From contig NZ_CP013417.1 of the NCBI RefSeq assembly GCF_001524445.2, forward strand, positions 868,001 through 932,000: 64,000 nucleotides of DNA. Reading direction: 5' to 3'. Position numbers and translations under genes: made by a program. How positions within the stretch are numbered: position 1 is the first letter of the stretch; each line of letters starts with the position of its first letter. This stretch comes from Burkholderia savannae (GTDB lineage: Bacteria > Pseudomonadota > Gammaproteobacteria > Burkholderiales > Burkholderiaceae). The notes below the pieces were generated by a model. It did not search any database. It saw nothing but the letters and a program-made list of their open reading frames with translations, and was not told the origin of the DNA. Shown here one piece after another: positions 56,253-64,000 of this stretch.

Positions 56253-56456
56253 ATGGCTCGCATAACCGTTGAAGACTGCCTGAAGCAGATTCCGAACCGC
56301 TTCGAACTGGCACTCGCCGCCACTTATCGCGCGCGGCAGCTCGCGCAAGGCCATACGCCGAAGATCGAAAGCCGCGACAAGCCGACGGTCGTCGCGCTGC
56401 GCGAGATCGCGGCCGGCCAGGTCGGTGTCGAAATGCTGAAGAAAGTGCCCGTTTAA
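56253..56456 (+). CDS. rpoZ: RNA polymerase omega subunit
   Basis: 67 residues. [40 protein letters not shown] and [12 protein letters not shown] are standard omega sequence. It aids RNA polymerase assembly and carries part of a ppGpp-binding site, fitting its position before spoT. AGAAGGAACG precedes the ATG. Confidence 0.97.
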
Positions 56457-56521
56457 GGCACACTCGGTTTCTTCAGCCATGTAGTCCACGCGCAACCGAC
56501 GAGCGAACCTAGGAGGCGAAA

Positions 56522-58891
56522 ATGAGCACCACACCATCGTCCGCCTCCTCGGGGGCCGGGCACGCCGAGGCCACCGCACCGTCCTCCGCGCGTCAATATA
56601 TCGACGCGGTCCTCGAACAGTCGTTTCGCCATCTGTTCGGGCCGACCGCGACGCCGGAGCAGCCGCGCAAGCACGGCGTCGTTTCCATCGCGAAGCTGAC
56701 GGCCGCGCTTGCCGATTACCTCAGCCCTGAGGAAATCAAAGAGGTCAAGGCGGCGTTCCACTTCAGCGACGAAGCCCACCTCGGCCAGTATCGCCAGAGC
56801 GGCGAACCCTACATCACCCATCCCGTCGCCGTCGCGGAAATCTGCGCCGGCTGGAAGCTCGACGCCCAGGCGATCATGGCGGCGCTCTTGCACGACGTGA
56901 TGGAAGACCAGGGCGTGACGAAGAGCGAGCTCGCCGAGCGCTTCGGCCCCAAGGTCGCGGAGCTGGTCGACGGGCTGTCGAAGCTCGACAAGATGGAGTT
57001 CAGGAGCCGCGAGGAAGCGCAGGCGGAAAACTTCCGCAAGATGCTGCTCGCGATGGCGCGCGACGTGCGCGTGATCCTCGTGAAGCTTGCCGACCGCCTG
57101 CACAACATGCGCACGCTCGGCGCGGTGCCGATGGAAAAGCGCCGCCGCGTCGCGCGCGAGACGCTCGACATCTACGCACCGATCGCGCACCGCCTCGGCC
57201 TGAACAACACGTATCGCGAGCTGCAGGACATGAGCTTCGCGAACTTCAATCCGCATCGCTACGCGACGCTCGAAAAGGCGGTGAAGGCCGCGCGCGGCAA
57301 TCGCCGCGAAGTGATCAGCAAGATCCTCGAGTCGGTGCAGCGCGCGATGGCGGACGCGAAGATCGACGCCGAGATCACCGGCCGCGAAAAGACGATCTTC
57401 AGCATCTACAAGAAGATGCGCGACAAGCAGCTGTCGTTCTCGCAGGTGCTCGACGTGTACGGCTTCCGGATCGTCGTCGAGCATCCGCTCGACTGCTACA
57501 CGTGCATCGGCGTGCTGCACGCGCTCTACAAGCCGGTGCCGGGCAAGTTCAAGGATTACATCGCGATTCCGAAGGTCAACGGCTATCAGTCGCTGCACAC
57601 GACGCTCGTCGGCCCGTTCGGCGCGCCGATCGAGTTCCAGGTGCGCACGCGCAAGATGCACGAGATCGCGGAGGCGGGCGTGGCCGCGCACTGGCTGTAC
57701 AAGAACGGCGGCGCGGATCTGAACGACGTGCAAAAGCGCGCGCATCAATGGCTCAAGTCGCTTCTCGACATCCAGAGCGAGGCGGGCGATTCGAGCGAAT
57801 TTCTCGAGCACGTGAAGATCGACCTGTTCCCGGACGCGGTCTACGTGTTCACGCCGAAGTCGAAGATCATGGCGCTGCCGCGCGGCGCGACCGCGCTCGA
57901 CTTCGCATACTCGATCCACAGCGATCTCGGCAACCAGTGCGTCGCCGTGAAGATCAACAACGAACTGCTGCCGCTGCGCACCGAGCTCAAGAGCGGCGAC
58001 ATCGTCGAGGTGATCACCGCGCCGTACTCGAAGCCGAACCCTGCGTGGCTCGGCTTCGTGCGCACCGGCAAGGCGCGCTCGGCGATCCGGCATTATCTGA
58101 AGACGATGCGCCTGAACGAGTCGGTGCAACTCGGCGAGCGCCTCGTCGACCAGAGCCTGAAGGGCTACGGGCTCGCGCTCGCGGACGTCGCGCCCGAGGT
58201 GTGGGAAAAGCTCGTGCAGTGGACGGGCAACAAGAGCCGTCAGGAGATCTTCGCGGACATCGGTCTCGGCCGCCGAGTGGCCGCCGTGATGGCGAAGCGA
58301 ATCGAAGTGCTGATGAGCGGGCGCGATGCGGACGACGATCTGCCGCGCGCCGAGCGTCACGCGGCCAACCACGCGCCGCCCGTCGTGATCACCGGCACGG
58401 AGGGGATGTCGGTGCAGCTGTCCGCGTGCTGCCGGCCGATTCCGGGCGACGACATCATGGGCTACATCGGCATCGGGCTCGGGATGGCGATTCATACGAC
58501 GGCCTGCCGCGTCGCGCAGCGCATTCACCGGCGCGATCCGGGCCGCTGGATCGACGTCGCATGGGCGCCGCAGCCGGGCCGCCTGTTCGACGTCGCGGTG
58601 AAGGCGCTCGTGAAGAACACGAAGGGCATTTTCGCGCGCGTCGCGGCGGACATCACGTCGGCCGACGCGAACATCGTCCATATCGCGATGGACGAGGATC
58701 TGACGCACGAATCGACGGTGTTGCGCTTCGTGATCCAGGTGAGCGATCGCGTGCATCTCGCGAACGTGATGCGCCGCGTTCGCACGAATCCGGACGTGAT
58801 GCGGATCATGCGCGAGCGCTCGAACGACGACGTCGTGCATGCGCGCCACGACGGCGGGATGCGGATCGATCGCGAGCGGCAGGATTACTAG
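56522..58891 (+). CDS. spoT: Bifunctional (p)ppGpp synthetase/hydrolase SpoT
   Basis: 789 residues. HD hydrolase region [25 protein letters not shown]; synthetase domain [23 protein letters not shown] domain ([22 protein letters not shown]); C-terminal ACT-type region. It makes and degrades ppGpp in the stringent response. Both HD and synthetase motifs look intact. The ATG has a strong AGGAGG site 6 bp upstream. Confidence 0.96.
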   Translation: MSTTPSSASSGAGHAEATAPSSARQYIDAVLEQSFRHLFGPTATPEQPRKHGVVSIAKLTAALADYLSPEEIKEVKAAFHFSDEAHLGQYRQSGEPYITHPVAVAEICAGWKLDAQAIMAALLHDVMEDQGVTKSELAERFGPKVAELVDGLSKLDKMEFRSREEAQAENFRKMLLAMARDVRVILVKLADRLHNMRTLGAVPMEKRRRVARETLDIYAPIAHRLGLNNTYRELQDMSFANFNPHRYATLEKAVKAARGNRREVISKILESVQRAMADAKIDAEITGREKTIFSIYKKMRDKQLSFSQVLDVYGFRIVVEHPLDCYTCIGVLHALYKPVPGKFKDYIAIPKVNGYQSLHTTLVGPFGAPIEFQVRTRKMHEIAEAGVAAHWLYKNGGADLNDVQKRAHQWLKSLLDIQSEAGDSSEFLEHVKIDLFPDAVYVFTPKSKIMALPRGATALDFAYSIHSDLGNQCVAVKINNELLPLRTELKSGDIVEVITAPYSKPNPAWLGFVRTGKARSAIRHYLKTMRLNESVQLGERLVDQSLKGYGLALADVAPEVWEKLVQWTGNKSRQEIFADIGLGRRVAAVMAKRIEVLMSGRDADDDLPRAERHAANHAPPVVITGTEGMSVQLSACCRPIPGDDIMGYIGIGLGMAIHTTACRVAQRIHRRDPGRWIDVAWAPQPGRLFDVAVKALVKNTKGIFARVAADITSADANIVHIAMDEDLTHESTVLRFVIQVSDRVHLANVMRRVRTNPDVMRIMRERSNDDVVHARHDGGMRIDRERQDY

Positions 58892-59066
58892 CGTGCGGAT
58901 GGCGCCCGGCGCGGGCGCAGGCAAGCGCGGCATCGGCGGCCTTCGGGCCGCCGTTTTCGTCTGGAGCGCGGCGAGGCGACGAGAGGCGCAGGAAAGGGCG
59001 GTGGGCGCGGGCTTTCAGTGCCGGCCGTGCGGAGCGGCGGGGCGCATCCATCCGCGCGCAAAAACA

Positions 59067-59092
59067 AAGGGCCTTCCCGGAGGAAGGCCCTT
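59067..59092 (-). terminator. Stem-loop downstream of the left tRNA-Arg
   Basis: AAGGGCCTTC-N6-GAAGGCCCTT, a 10-bp perfect stem. On the minus strand it is followed by TTGTTTTTG, so it should terminate tRNA-Arg transcription. It may also act on spoT read-through from the other side. Confidence 0.75.
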
Positions 59093-59098
59093 CAAAAA

Positions 59099-59175
59099 TG
59101 GCGCGGCTGGCAGGATTCGAACCCACGACCCCTTGGTTCGTAGCCAAGTACTCTATCCAACTGAGCTACAGCCGC
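59099..59175 (-). tRNA. tRNA-Arg (anticodon ACG), first copy
   Basis: 77 nt on the minus strand with encoded CCA. Acceptor GCGGCTG/CAGCCGC, D loop AGTTGGATAGAGT, anticodon stem CTTGG-CTACGAA-CCAAG with anticodon ACG, and T loop GTTCGAATC. Identical to the copy at 59236-59312. Confidence 0.97.
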
Positions 59176-59203
59176 ACGCAAAGCGGTACAACTTTGAACT
59201 GAG

Positions 59204-59227
59204 AGGGCCTTCTCGCGAGAAGGCCCT
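59204..59227 (-). terminator. 24-bp palindromic stem-loop between the tRNA-Arg genes
   Basis: AGGGCCTTCTCG followed by its exact reverse complement. It shares its GGGCCTTC/GAAGGCCC core with the stem at 59067-59092. There is no T-run on the minus strand, so it may act as a processing or weak termination signal between the two tRNAs. Confidence 0.5.
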
Positions 59228-59235
59228 TGAAAAAA

Positions 59236-59312
59236 TGGCGCGGCTGGCAGGATTCGAACCCACGACCCCTTGGTTCGTAGCCAAGTACTCTATCCAACTG
59301 AGCTACAGCCGC
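59236..59312 (-). tRNA. tRNA-Arg (anticodon ACG), second copy
   Basis: 77 nt, identical to 59099-59175, transcribed first of the pair. The 60-bp spacer contains the palindromic stem at 59204-59227. Confidence 0.97.
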
Positions 59313-59427
59313 ACGCAGAAGTGGGATTATAGCAAACAAATTTAAAAAGGGAAGCCTTTCTCCACGATTTATCAGATAAGGCTGTTCGTGTAACCTTACA
59401 GCATCCGATAGTCGCTTAAATTGCATC

Positions 59428-59991
59428 ATGAACAAGGCGTTTGTGAAGGAGTCGGACGGAGACGACGACGACCTCGACCACGCGCAGGCCGCGATTCCGC
59501 CCGGCGCGAAGAACTACATCACGCCGGCGGGCCACAAGCGCCTGCGCGACGAGTTGCTGCATCTGATCGACGAAGCGCGCCCCGAGGTGGTGAAGCTCGT
59601 GTCGTGGGCGGCATCGAACGGCGATCGCTCGGAGAACGGCGACTACATCTATGGCAAGCGGCGTCTACGCGAAATCGACCGCCGCATCCGCTTTCTGACG
59701 AAGCGTCTCGATCTTGCCGAAGTCGTCGACGCGAGCCGCCAGGAGAACGCGGATCAGGTGTTCTTCGGCGCGACCGTCGATTACGCGACGCAGGACGGCG
59801 CCGAGCATACGGTGACGATCGTCGGCGTCGACGAGGTCGATCTGGATCGCGGGCACGTGAGCTGGATCTCGCCCGTCGCGCGTGCGCTGCTGAAGGCGCG
59901 CGTCGGCGACACGGTCACGCTGGTGACGCCCGTGGGGCCGGAGCCGATCGACGTGCTCGACGTTCGCTACCCGGCGCCGGGCGCGGCGTGA
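59428..59991 (+). CDS. greB: Transcription elongation factor GreB
   Basis: 187 residues. After an acidic leader (ESDGDDDDLDHA) come NYITPAGHKRLRDELLHLID, SWAASNGDRSENGDYIYGKRRLREIDRRIRFL (coiled coil with the catalytic acidic tip in GDRSENGDY) and the FKBP-like C-terminal domain (VTIVGVDEVDLDRGHVSWISPVARALL). It restarts backtracked RNA polymerase. The N-terminus is longer than E. coli GreB by about 20 residues. Little Shine-Dalgarno signal is evident before the ATG. Confidence 0.95.
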   Translation: MNKAFVKESDGDDDDLDHAQAAIPPGAKNYITPAGHKRLRDELLHLIDEARPEVVKLVSWAASNGDRSENGDYIYGKRRLREIDRRIRFLTKRLDLAEVVDASRQENADQVFFGATVDYATQDGAEHTVTIVGVDEVDLDRGHVSWISPVARALLKARVGDTVTLVTPVGPEPIDVLDVRYPAPGAA

Positions 59992-60128
59992 GTCATGAGG
60001 GGAGAGCGCGTTGCTCTTCTCGCACGCCGGCCGCGAGCAATGCATCCGCGGCTCGCGAGCCGCGCAGACATGCCGCCGACATCGCGCGCACTCGGGCGAA
60101 GCAGCTCCGTGCCCATCCGATCGATCAT

Positions 60129-60157
60129 AAAAAAAGCGCCCCGAAAGGGGCGCTTTT
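60129..60157 (-). terminator. Rho-independent terminator of the porin gene
   Basis: AAAAGCGCCCC-GAAA-GGGGCGCTTTT (60132-60157), a perfect stem with a stable tetraloop. On the minus strand it is followed by seven Ts, 20 bp after the porin stop. It may also terminate greB from the other side (shorter T-run). Confidence 0.92.
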
Positions 60158-60177
60158 GATCGGGCCCGAAGGACCGG

Positions 60178-61317
60178 TTAGAAGCGGTGACGCAGGCCGG
60201 CCGTGACGGCGACCTGTTTTTCGCTCGACGACATGCCGCCGATGCCGTTGATGTATGCGCCGAGGCCCGTGCCGTCGCTGTTGACCTTCTGATACACGCC
60301 TTGCAGGTACACGTCCGTGCGCTTCGACAACGCGTAGGCCGTCTGCAGGTTGAACTGGTTCCAGCCCGGGTGATGGTTCTCGATGAAGCCCGCGGTGTAC
60401 GTGTACGAGCCCGAGACCGTCCAGGCCGGCGTGAACGCGTAGCGCGCGTTCACTTCATAGTTGTTGAAGCGCATGAACGTGCCGTCGAGCGCGATGCCGC
60501 TCGAGAGGCCCGATGCGCTCGCGCCGATCGCCGTCGCGCGATTGACGCGCGATTGCGTGAACACGAAGCCAGCCGTCGCAGGACCGTACGTGTAGTTCAA
60601 GCCGCCGCCGAACACACGCTGGCGCTTGCCGACGAACGTGTTGTCGAGTGCGACCGCGCCCGATGCGTTCGACACCGTCGGGCCGAAGTCGTTGTTCAGT
60701 TGCAGGTAGCCGGCGCCGACGTTGAAGCCCGCGTAGCTGTACGACACGCCCGCGCTATAGGCGCGGTTGTTCGTGAACTCGTTGCTGTTCGAGAAGCCGT
60801 ACAACGCGCCGAACTTCAGGCCGGCCCAGTTCACGCTCGTGTACTTGACGGCGTTGTTGATCCGGAACGAATTGTTCAGGTTGTCGTTGTCGAACGGGTG
60901 CGCGAACTGCGTGCCGCCGAATTGCGTGCCCGTCAGCGACAGCGGCCCGAGGTAGTCGACGACGCTGTCGTATTGACGGCCGAGCGTCAGCGTGCCGTAT
61001 TGCTCGTGCGACAGGCCGACGAACGCCTGGCGGCCGAACTCGCGACCGTTCTGCTTCAGCGTGCCGTTATTGATGCCGAAGCCGTTTTCCAACACGAAAA
61101 TCGCTTTGAGGCCGCCGCCGAGATCTTCGGCACCGCGCAGGCCCCAGCGGCTGCCGTTGACCGAGCCGGTGGATTGCGACCACGCGCTGTGGCCGCCTTG
61201 GTTATTCGTGTAGGTGATGCCGGCGTCGATCAGGCCGTACAGCGTCACGCTGCTTTGCGCATGGGCGGCCGTCGCGAAGACGCCAGAGAGAGCGGCAACG
61301 ATGAGGGTCTTTTTCAT
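60178..61317 (-). CDS. Gram-negative trimeric porin (OmpC/Omp38-like)
   Basis: 379 residues. Signal peptide MKKTLIVAALSGVFATAAHA, mature start QSSVTLYGLIDAGITYTNNQ, then GSRWGLRGAEDLGGGLKAIF and GRQAFVGLSHEQYGTLTLGRQYDSV, and the terminal barrel strand VAVTAGLRHRF ending in Phe. This is the 16-strand porin family abundant in Burkholderia outer membranes, giving passive entry of small solutes. Loop sequences differ from Omp38, so it is a paralogue. GGAG precedes the ATG. Confidence 0.95.
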   Translation of the reverse strand: MKKTLIVAALSGVFATAAHAQSSVTLYGLIDAGITYTNNQGGHSAWSQSTGSVNGSRWGLRGAEDLGGGLKAIFVLENGFGINNGTLKQNGREFGRQAFVGLSHEQYGTLTLGRQYDSVVDYLGPLSLTGTQFGGTQFAHPFDNDNLNNSFRINNAVKYTSVNWAGLKFGALYGFSNSNEFTNNRAYSAGVSYSYAGFNVGAGYLQLNNDFGPTVSNASGAVALDNTFVGKRQRVFGGGLNYTYGPATAGFVFTQSRVNRATAIGASASGLSSGIALDGTFMRFNNYEVNARYAFTPAWTVSGSYTYTAGFIENHHPGWNQFNLQTAYALSKRTDVYLQGVYQKVNSDGTGLGAYINGIGGMSSSEKQVAVTAGLRHRF

Positions 61318-61741
61318 TGGGTTTATCTCCGTCCGAAACAGGGTGGATAACGATATCTGACCTGTTCTTCGATGTTCCCGGCGGCTGCTGCGAGAAACCG
61401 AGCCGGGGCATGTCTCGGGCGCATACCGCCGCCCGTCATCACAAGCTATCCGCAGTGTAAAAGAGCGTTGCCGAAAGTCGATGAATCCGGATTAAGAAAT
61501 AATGTATTTTCTTTTCAGCAATAATTGGGGTGGCGGCGGAAACCCTTGCGGGGCAAGGCTTTGGGCTGGATTGAGCAAATATTTTTCCGCTCCCGAACCT
61601 TCGGCGACGTTGCGCGACAGCGACAATCGGTGGAGAGCCGGCCGAGGTGCATCCCGCATGCGCGCGATTATTGACACTTCGGCAATAGAGGTTTGTGGGG
61701 AGTACGATTAATGAAAGGGAGTCAACTCGTTATACTGAGGT
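61318..61741. promoter_or_regulatory. Intergenic region upstream of the porin
   Basis: About 420 bp, AT-richer than average, without a supported gene. It should contain the porin promoter (leftward, near 61330-61500) and a candidate rightward promoter with TATACT at 61731-61736. A CCTTGC-GGG-GCAAGG hairpin lies near 61543-61557. An ORF-like MKGSQLVILRFLLTKADF from 61711 runs through a hairpin and is doubtful. Confidence 0.4.
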
Positions 61742-61826
61742 TTCTGCTTACCAAAGCAGACTTTTTCGTTGACGGAAAAGATCTCCAAACCTTTGTCAGC
61801 GCGACTCTCCGGTCGCGCTTTTTTTT
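61742..61826 (+). ncRNA. Candidate small RNA
   Basis: About 85 nt bounded by a TATACT -10-like box (61731-61736) and a strong rho-independent terminator: AGCGCGAC-N6-GTCGCGCT followed by seven Ts (61798-61826). An internal hairpin TCTGCTT-N4-AAGCAGA (61743-61760) is followed by five Ts. The -35 region is weak (TTAATG). Nothing coding ends at this terminator on the plus strand, which is the main reason to suspect a transcript. Not matched to a known sRNA. Confidence 0.4.
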
Positions 61827-61834
61827 GCCCACTC

Positions 61835-62104
61835 CTATTGTTCATACCAGCGCCTGCGGCGCCTGGGTGGAGGCGACGCGTCGGTCGGCTCTTCCTGCGC
61901 GGGCAGGACGGGCTGCGCCCAGTCTTCCATCACGTAGTGACGCGCATCGAGCGGCGATGCAAGCAGGTTCTGCCAATGATCGCCATGCCACGTCGCATCG
62001 AATTCGCTCGCGAACATCGTGGGCGCCGCCGGCGCGCGGCCCGTCGAATTGTTGCGGCGCGCAATGCCGAGCCGGTGTGCGAAGCGTTTGATGCCGTTCA
62101 GCAT
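61835..62104 (-). CDS. Hypothetical protein
   Basis: 89 residues: a basic start (MLNGIKRFAHRLGIARRNNS), then FASEFDATWHGDHWQNLLAS, RHYVMEDWAQPVLPAQEEP and an Arg-rich end. GGGAG lies 8 bp before the ATG. The composition looks coding and the aromatic-rich middle could fold. No family recognised. Confidence 0.55.
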   Translation of the reverse strand: MLNGIKRFAHRLGIARRNNSTGRAPAAPTMFASEFDATWHGDHWQNLLASPLDARHYVMEDWAQPVLPAQEEPTDASPPPRRRRRWYEQ

Positions 62105-62506
62105 GACAGTCTCCCGCGCCCTACGGGGCGACGCTCAGCATTGCAAAGGTTCTTGCGCACCGCAACCCGGACAAATACTAAGCCTCGTCAATTCGCTCGA
62201 TCGCGGTAGATTTTTCTTTTGCGGATTTTAATAGTCAGCTACCCCGGTAATAATGACAGGTGTTGTTGCGGTTAATTAATTTCTCGCTCCTAGTGTACCG
62301 ATTCCAGTTGTATTCTTATCAAATCGTATAAGCGGTCATCAAAAATTTTCTTGACTGAATTGGATTCTCCCATTTATAAAAGCACCACCAAGCTTGCAGT
62401 GCTTCCCGCACGTCGAAAGAAGGGGGTAGAGGAAGCGTCGGAGCTTTGTGTGACGGTATAAGGGCGTAGCCCGTGTTTTATTTTTATTTAGTGGGGAACT
62501 AGGAAT
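62105..62506. promoter_or_regulatory. Region upstream of cspA with promoter and long 5' leader
   Basis: About 400 bp without genes. TTGACT at 62351-62356 and a TATAAA-type -10 at about 62373-62380 form a good sigma-70-like promoter, leaving a 5' untranslated leader of about 120 nt before cspA. Long leaders are typical of cold-shock genes, whose mRNA folding is temperature dependent. Confidence 0.55.
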
Positions 62507-62710
62507 ATGGATACCGGTATCGTGAAATGGTTTAACGATGCTAAGGGCTTCGGCTTTATTACGTCGGACAATGGCGGCGAAGATTTGTTTGCCCATTTCT
62601 CCGAAATCAGGATGGAGGGCTTCAAGACCCTTAAGGAGAATCAGCGTGTGTCGTTCGAAGTGAAAACCGGCCCGAAGGGCAAGCAGGCCGCGAATATTCA
62701 GGCGCTTTGA
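62507..62710 (+). CDS. cspA: Cold-shock protein, CspA family
   Basis: 67 residues. [34 protein letters not shown] holds RNP1 (KGFGFI) and RNP2 (LFAHF) in the right spacing. It binds single-stranded RNA and DNA as a chaperone. A terminator follows the stop. Confidence 0.96.
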   Translation: MDTGIVKWFNDAKGFGFITSDNGGEDLFAHFSEIRMEGFKTLKENQRVSFEVKTGPKGKQAANIQAL

Positions 62711-62737
62711 ACGCCTGAAACGCGCCGAGGGCCGTGC

Positions 62738-62765
62738 AAACCCCCGCCTAGGCGGGGGTTTTGAT
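62738..62765 (+). terminator. Rho-independent terminator after cspA
   Basis: AAACCCCCGCC-TA-GGCGGGGGTTT, a perfect stem followed by more Ts, 28 bp after the cspA stop. Confidence 0.92.
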
Positions 62766-62854
62766 TTCTTGGGCGAGTAGAATAGGGACTGCTAGCGCCG
62801 GGGCCGCCCCCGCGTCCGTCCGACAACACACGAAGTGCCGTCCGCCCGCCATCC

Positions 62855-63994
62855 ATGTCCGTCTCGCCGCTGCTCCACCCTGCGATCGACACGCCGCTCG
62901 CGTTCGTCGATCTCGAAACCACCGGCGGTTCGGCCGTCGAGCATCGCATCACCGAAATCGGCGTCGTCGCCGTGCATGCGAATCACGTGTCGACCTGGAC
63001 GACGCTCGTCGATCCGCGGCAGCCGATTCCAGCGTTCATCCAGCAACTCACGGGCATCACCGACGCCATGGTGCGCGGCGCGCCCACGTTCGCCGACATC
63101 GCATCCGCATTGTTCGAGCGGCTCGACGGCAAGCTCTTCATTGCACACAACGCCAGCTTCGACCGCGGGTTCCTGCGCGCGGAATTCGAGCGCGCGGGCT
63201 TCGCGTTTAATCCCGACGTGCTTTGCACGGTGCGGTTGTCGCGCGCGCTTTTCCCGCGCGAGTCGCGTCACGGGCTCGACGCGCTGATCGAGCGGCACGC
63301 GCTCATGCCTTCGGCGCGCCACTGGGCGCTCGCCGACGCGGATCTCATCTGGCAGTTCTGGCAAACATTGCACGACGCGATTCCGGCCGATCAGTTGCGC
63401 GAGCAAATCGCGCGCACGACGCGCCGTTTCCGGCTCGCGGGCACGTTGACGGAGGCGCATCTGGAGCGCGCGCCCGCCGGCTGCGGCGTGTATGCGCTCT
63501 TCGGCGACGACGATGTGCCGCTCTACGTCGGCCGCAGCGTTCGGGTCCGGCAGAGGCTGCGCGCGCTGTTGACGGGGGAGCGGCGCTCGTCGAAGGAAAT
63601 GCGGCTTGCGCAGCTGGTTAGGCGGGTCGAGTGGCGCGAGACGGGCGGCGAGCTCGGCGCGCTGCTGGCCGAGGCGGACTGGATTGCGTCGCTCGCGCCT
63701 TCGTTCAACCGGCGGCCGGACCGAAGCGCCGCGGGCGACGCGGGCTGGCCGTTCGACGGGCCGGTCGCGTTCGAGGAGCGCGGCGAGTCGAGCGTCTTTC
63801 ATGTGGTTGACGGTTGGCGCTACGTCGGCGCCGTGGCGTCGATCGAGCAGGCCGCGGCGCTCGCGGCCGAAGCGCGCGAGGCGGGCGGACGCGACGCGGA
63901 GGCGGCGCCCGCGGTGCGCCGCATTCTGCGAACGCATCTTGCGCGCGGGCTGCAACCGATCCCGCTCGCGGGCGCCGCGTCCGCTGCCGCCTAG
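62855..63994 (+). CDS. DnaQ-like 3'-5' exonuclease fused to GIY-YIG domain
   Basis: 379 residues. The first half is a DEDDh exonuclease: FVDLETTGGSAVEHRITEIG (ExoI), FIAHNASFDRGFLRAEFERA (ExoII), then HWALADADLIW (ExoIII with His and Asp). The second half begins AGCGVYALFGDDDVPLYVGRSVRVRQRL, a GIY-YIG nuclease like the UvrC/Cho N-terminus. Such epsilon/UvrC-like fusions are known in betaproteobacteria and may act in repair. The start at 62855 has poor ribosome-binding sequence. Confidence 0.92.
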   Translation: MSVSPLLHPAIDTPLAFVDLETTGGSAVEHRITEIGVVAVHANHVSTWTTLVDPRQPIPAFIQQLTGITDAMVRGAPTFADIASALFERLDGKLFIAHNASFDRGFLRAEFERAGFAFNPDVLCTVRLSRALFPRESRHGLDALIERHALMPSARHWALADADLIWQFWQTLHDAIPADQLREQIARTTRRFRLAGTLTEAHLERAPAGCGVYALFGDDDVPLYVGRSVRVRQRLRALLTGERRSSKEMRLAQLVRRVEWRETGGELGALLAEADWIASLAPSFNRRPDRSAAGDAGWPFDGPVAFEERGESSVFHVVDGWRYVGAVASIEQAAALAAEAREAGGRDAEAAPAVRRILRTHLARGLQPIPLAGAASAAA

Positions 63995-64000
63995 CCGACG

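Noticed and set aside
56453-58933. Long minus-strand ORF opposite spoT
   Set aside because: Antisense shadow of a well-identified gene.
61711-62091. ORF starting MKGSQLVILRF
   Set aside because: Passes through two hairpins and a seven-T terminator and overlaps the better-supported minus-strand gene at 61835.

Overview
The window is GC-rich DNA from a Burkholderia-type betaproteobacterium, most like the B. pseudomallei/thailandensis group. I infer this from the very high GC, the minDE, waaC and gmk-rpoZ-spoT neighbourhoods, and a Burkholderia-style trimeric porin. It is chromosomal core DNA interrupted by one integrated genomic island of about 20 kb.

Left core (1-16.7 kb): the end of minD and all of minE, two small envelope proteins, a ClC-type Cl-/H+ antiporter, heptosyltransferase I (waaC), an MHS-type MFS transporter, a TonB-C-like lipoprotein and a GFA-fold protein. 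A gene-poor, repeat-bearing stretch follows (about 7.5-10.2 kb), and then a potassium-uptake operon: a mini-membrane ORF, kdpF, kdpA, kdpB, kdpC. The operon is followed directly by a kdpE-like response regulator. No kdpD sensor kinase is present between them.

Cellulose locus (16.7-31.3 kb): one tightly packed operon in the order bcsB-bcsZ-bcsC-bcsE-bcsF-bcsQ-bcsA-bcsG-bcsR-like. It has a type II set of accessory genes (E, F, G) but not the E. coli order. bcsC is out of frame at a seven-G run near its 3' end, which splits the outer-membrane barrel.

Island (31539-51631): inserted at the 3' end of a tRNA-Ser(UGA) gene by a P4-type tyrosine integrase. A 14-bp att core, AAGTACCC arm-type repeats and a similar repeat/hairpin block in inverted orientation lie near its two ends. 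The left junction also carries the degenerate start of a second, older integrase, so the site was used more than once. Cargo from left to right: mqsRA; a run of exported, low-complexity Ser/Thr/Asn/Gly/Ala-rich proteins of unknown role; an intact IS66 element nested in an older IS66; an orphan TadG-like gene, the last two inside a pair of 31-bp inverted repeats; parDE; IS3 debris; an uncharacterised protein of about 387 residues with a C-terminal helix-turn-helix; an AlpA regulator and several very small overlapping genes; a large DUF927-type primase/helicase; an XRE regulator; and the integrase. It has no conjugation genes and looks like a P4-like satellite or mobilisable island.

Right core (51.7-64 kb): hemW-rdgB-rph run leftward. 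Diverging from them are yicC-gmk-rpoZ-spoT (genome quality control and ppGpp signalling). Then come two identical tRNA-Arg(ACG) genes, greB, a porin, a candidate small RNA, a cold-shock protein and an exonuclease/GIY-YIG fusion protein.

The least explained parts are the exported-protein cluster at 33.1-36.7 kb, the protein at 43085-44248 with its 26-bp palindrome, and the paired repeat blocks near the island ends.
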